DNA of 14,692 nt from Candidatus Aenigmatarchaeota archaeon (GTDB lineage Archaea > Aenigmatarchaeota > Aenigmatarchaeia > QMZP01): positions 1-14,692 of the forward strand of contig WAQT01000047.1 of NCBI GenBank assembly GCA_015520105.1, given 5' to 3'. This document shows positions 13,594 to 14,692 of this stretch, piece by piece. The notes under the pieces are model-generated. The model searched no databases and was not told the DNA's origin. It saw only the letters and a program-made list of their open reading frames with translations. The stretch's first letter is position 1. Every line of letters begins with the position of its first letter. Made by a program: the position numbers and the translations under genes.

Positions 13594-13847
13594 TGGCTGA
13601 GAAAAAGGGTTACAGAAGGGGCTGGCACCACACCAAGACACGCGGGAGGGAATCCAACATAACGTGCAGCTTCTGCGGAAGGAGCGTCCCGAGGTACAAG
13701 ACATTCACTGTCTACAAGGGCTTCCGGATAACAGATCCTCTGCTGAAGAGGGAGCTGGGAAGGGGAAAGTCTTTCTTCAGCCAGCAGAAAATGTACGCCT
13801 GCCCGGCCTGCGCAAGGCACAGGAACATAGTGAAGAAGAAGAGGTGA
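13593..13847 (+). CDS. rps26e: Small-subunit ribosomal protein eS26
   Basis: 84-residue zinc-ribbon protein from the ATG in TAATG at 13593. The open frame extends upstream within eL40, but that part is out of context; GGAGG 12 nt before the ATG and the overlap with the eL40 stop support this start. C25-x2-C28 (CSFC) is followed by GRSVPRYKTF, and a second pair C70-x2-C73 lies in KMYACPACARHRNIVKKK. This fits eS26: CxxC-x-x-VPxxK, then K-Y-C-xx-CA. eS26 sits near the mRNA exit of the small subunit. It is not present in all archaeal groups, so it is a useful lineage marker. Last gene of the operon; a T-rich stretch follows. Confidence 0.78.
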   Translation: MAEKKGYRRGWHHTKTRGRESNITCSFCGRSVPRYKTFTVYKGFRITDPLLKRELGRGKSFFSQQKMYACPACARHRNIVKKKR

Positions 13848-13849
13848 GT

Positions 13850-13860
13850 TCTTTTTATTA
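13850..13860 (+). terminator. T-rich stretch after the ribosomal operon
   Basis: TTCTTTTTATT begins 3 nt after the eS26 stop. Archaeal termination often uses oligo-T runs without a strong hairpin, and none is seen here. Confidence 0.4.
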
Positions 13861-13861
13861 A

Positions 13862-14692
13862 GGGTAAAGTAACACTTTAGCCACTAAACCTCCTATTCTT
13901 TAATAGTTTCATAAGCTTATTAACCTGTTCATTGACTGACAGTTTCCTGTTGTTATATCTCCATACATACTCTCCAAGGTATAGCGTCAACCGTTCCCTT
14001 CTTATGCCGCCTTTGGCGGCAAGCTGCCTCTTGAGGTAACCCCAGAACCCTTCCAGACCGTTAATATGAGCCTTTCCGTTGGAAAACTCCCTGCTATGGT
14101 CAACCAGCCTGTGAACATACCCCTTTGTCGCAATGCCTGTATAGCCTTTCCACGTATCCGAGCATATTGTTGAACCGTGCCTGACCTGCTTTGCTATCAG
14201 TGACTGCAGAGTCCTTGCTTTCGTATCGTCCACAAGCTCTGCCCACACAATGCCGTTTCTTGCATATATTCCGAACACGGGCTGCTTGCTTGTTCCTCTT
14301 CCCCGCTTCGTTCCTTTATCCCTTTCGGGTTTTGGTTTGTTTTTCCACTGCCCGCCAATGTATGTTTCATCAACCTCAACTATGCCGGAGAACTGTTTCG
14401 GGACGTCTGTCTTCATTGCTTTGCGGACATGCATTAATGCCCTGAGAACCCTTGGCTTGGTTATTCCTGTCTGCTCTGAAATCTTGTTTGAACTTAATCC
14501 GAGAGCAAACAGCTTGAGTATTTGTTTCCATTGGTATATTGTTAATCTTAGTGGGAGTTTACGGTTTGACCATTCGTGCTTGCATGATTTGCAACGCAAT
14601 CTATTCCGTCTGATCTTCCAATTATAACGAGAATGGCATCTGGGACACGATAATCGCGGCATATACATTTATTCATAGTGGCTGTTTTATAA
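13862..14692 (-). mobile_element. IS1595/ISXO2-type insertion sequence, right end at or beyond the window edge
   Basis: Contains one transposase gene on the minus strand. AGCCACTA at 13879-13886 is the exact inverse of TAGTGGCT at 14676-14683, flanking the gene and probably belonging to the terminal inverted repeats. The left boundary is set tentatively at GGGTAAAGTAAC, just after the ribosomal terminator. The outer right end and any target duplication cannot be seen. Confidence 0.75.
13877..14668 (-). CDS. IS1595-family (ISXO2-like) DDE transposase
   Basis: Moves its insertion sequence by DDE chemistry. 263 residues and apparently intact. An N-terminal zinc ribbon has C8-x2-C11 and C26-x2-C29; a helix-turn-helix follows (about 46-85, LGLSSNKISEQTGITKPRV). 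The catalytic domain has VEVDETYIGG (D100), ICSDTWKGY (D171) and HINGLEGFWGYLKR (N203, E206), the order expected for the ISXO2-like group. The C-terminal Y-EYVWRYNNRK matches the family's YxxEFxxRYN stretch. Its stop overlaps the left inverted repeat. The first ATG at 14668 was kept; one two codons later (14662) is equally possible. It lies tail to tail with the ribosomal operon and does not interrupt it. Confidence 0.93.
   Translation of the reverse strand: MYMPRLSCPRCHSRYNWKIRRNRLRCKSCKHEWSNRKLPLRLTIYQWKQILKLFALGLSSNKISEQTGITKPRVLRALMHVRKAMKTDVPKQFSGIVEVDETYIGGQWKNKPKPERDKGTKRGRGTSKQPVFGIYARNGIVWAELVDDTKARTLQSLIAKQVRHGSTICSDTWKGYTGIATKGYVHRLVDHSREFSNGKAHINGLEGFWGYLKRQLAAKGGIRRERLTLYLGEYVWRYNNRKLSVNEQVNKLMKLLKNRRFSG

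Overview
The window is archaeal chromosome, mostly housekeeping genes with a few accessory segments. Direct evidence for Archaea: a threonyl-tRNA synthetase with the archaeal-type N-terminal editing domain, a Gins51-type GINS replication subunit, the ribosomal proteins eL42, eL40 and eS26, a KaiC-fold ATPase beside a type II/IV secretion-family ATPase, and TATA-like boxes about 25-32 nt upstream of several start codons, which suggests leaderless mRNAs. Codon use in the housekeeping genes leans to ATA (Ile) and AGG (Arg) at moderate GC. The lineage cannot be fixed from this alone. The bacterial-type MetK and the compact layout would fit a DPANN-like group, but that is only a guess.

Layout. 1-1056 (+): 3' part of serS, whose stop codon overlaps that of the convergent rsmA. 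1053-4134 (-): a probable operon kaiC-like ATPase > secretion ATPase > rsmA. 4230-6116 (-): thrS. 6174-6737 (-): an XRE-HTH/CBS regulator, divergent from bacterial-type metK (6822-8009, +), with a perfect palindrome over the regulator's own start codon. 8026-8376 (-): a small DUF4870-like membrane protein, divergent from the inositol-1-phosphate synthase gene (8491-9591, +), which has a perfect 16-bp palindrome at its predicted transcription start. 9593-9953: a non-coding, repeat-rich insertion bounded by a 33-bp duplication of the synthase gene's 3' end. 9983-10699 (+): gins51 with a long acidic tail. 10801-13087 (+): a cadC-cadA metal-resistance operon. 13120-13847 (+): eL42-eL40-eS26. 13862 to the window end (-): an IS1595/ISXO2-type insertion sequence, right end probably outside the window.

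How the parts fit. Translation (SerRS, ThrRS, RsmA, three zinc-ribbon ribosomal proteins) and replication (GINS) form the backbone. The cad operon is a self-contained sensor-exporter pair: CadC has the four cysteines of the classical Cd/Pb site and the Asp/His/His/Glu set of the Zn site at the same residue numbers as I recall for staphylococcal CadC, and an imperfect 28-bp palindrome covers its start. Codon use in cadA looks more mixed than its neighbours, suggesting acquisition. The CBS regulator facing metK suggests, without proof, control by an adenosyl ligand.

I saw no CRISPR array, tRNA, rRNA or recognisable defence system. The least explained pieces are the repeat-rich insertion after the inositol-phosphate synthase gene, the KaiC/secretion-ATPase pair without membrane partner or pilins in view, and the two palindromic operator candidates.
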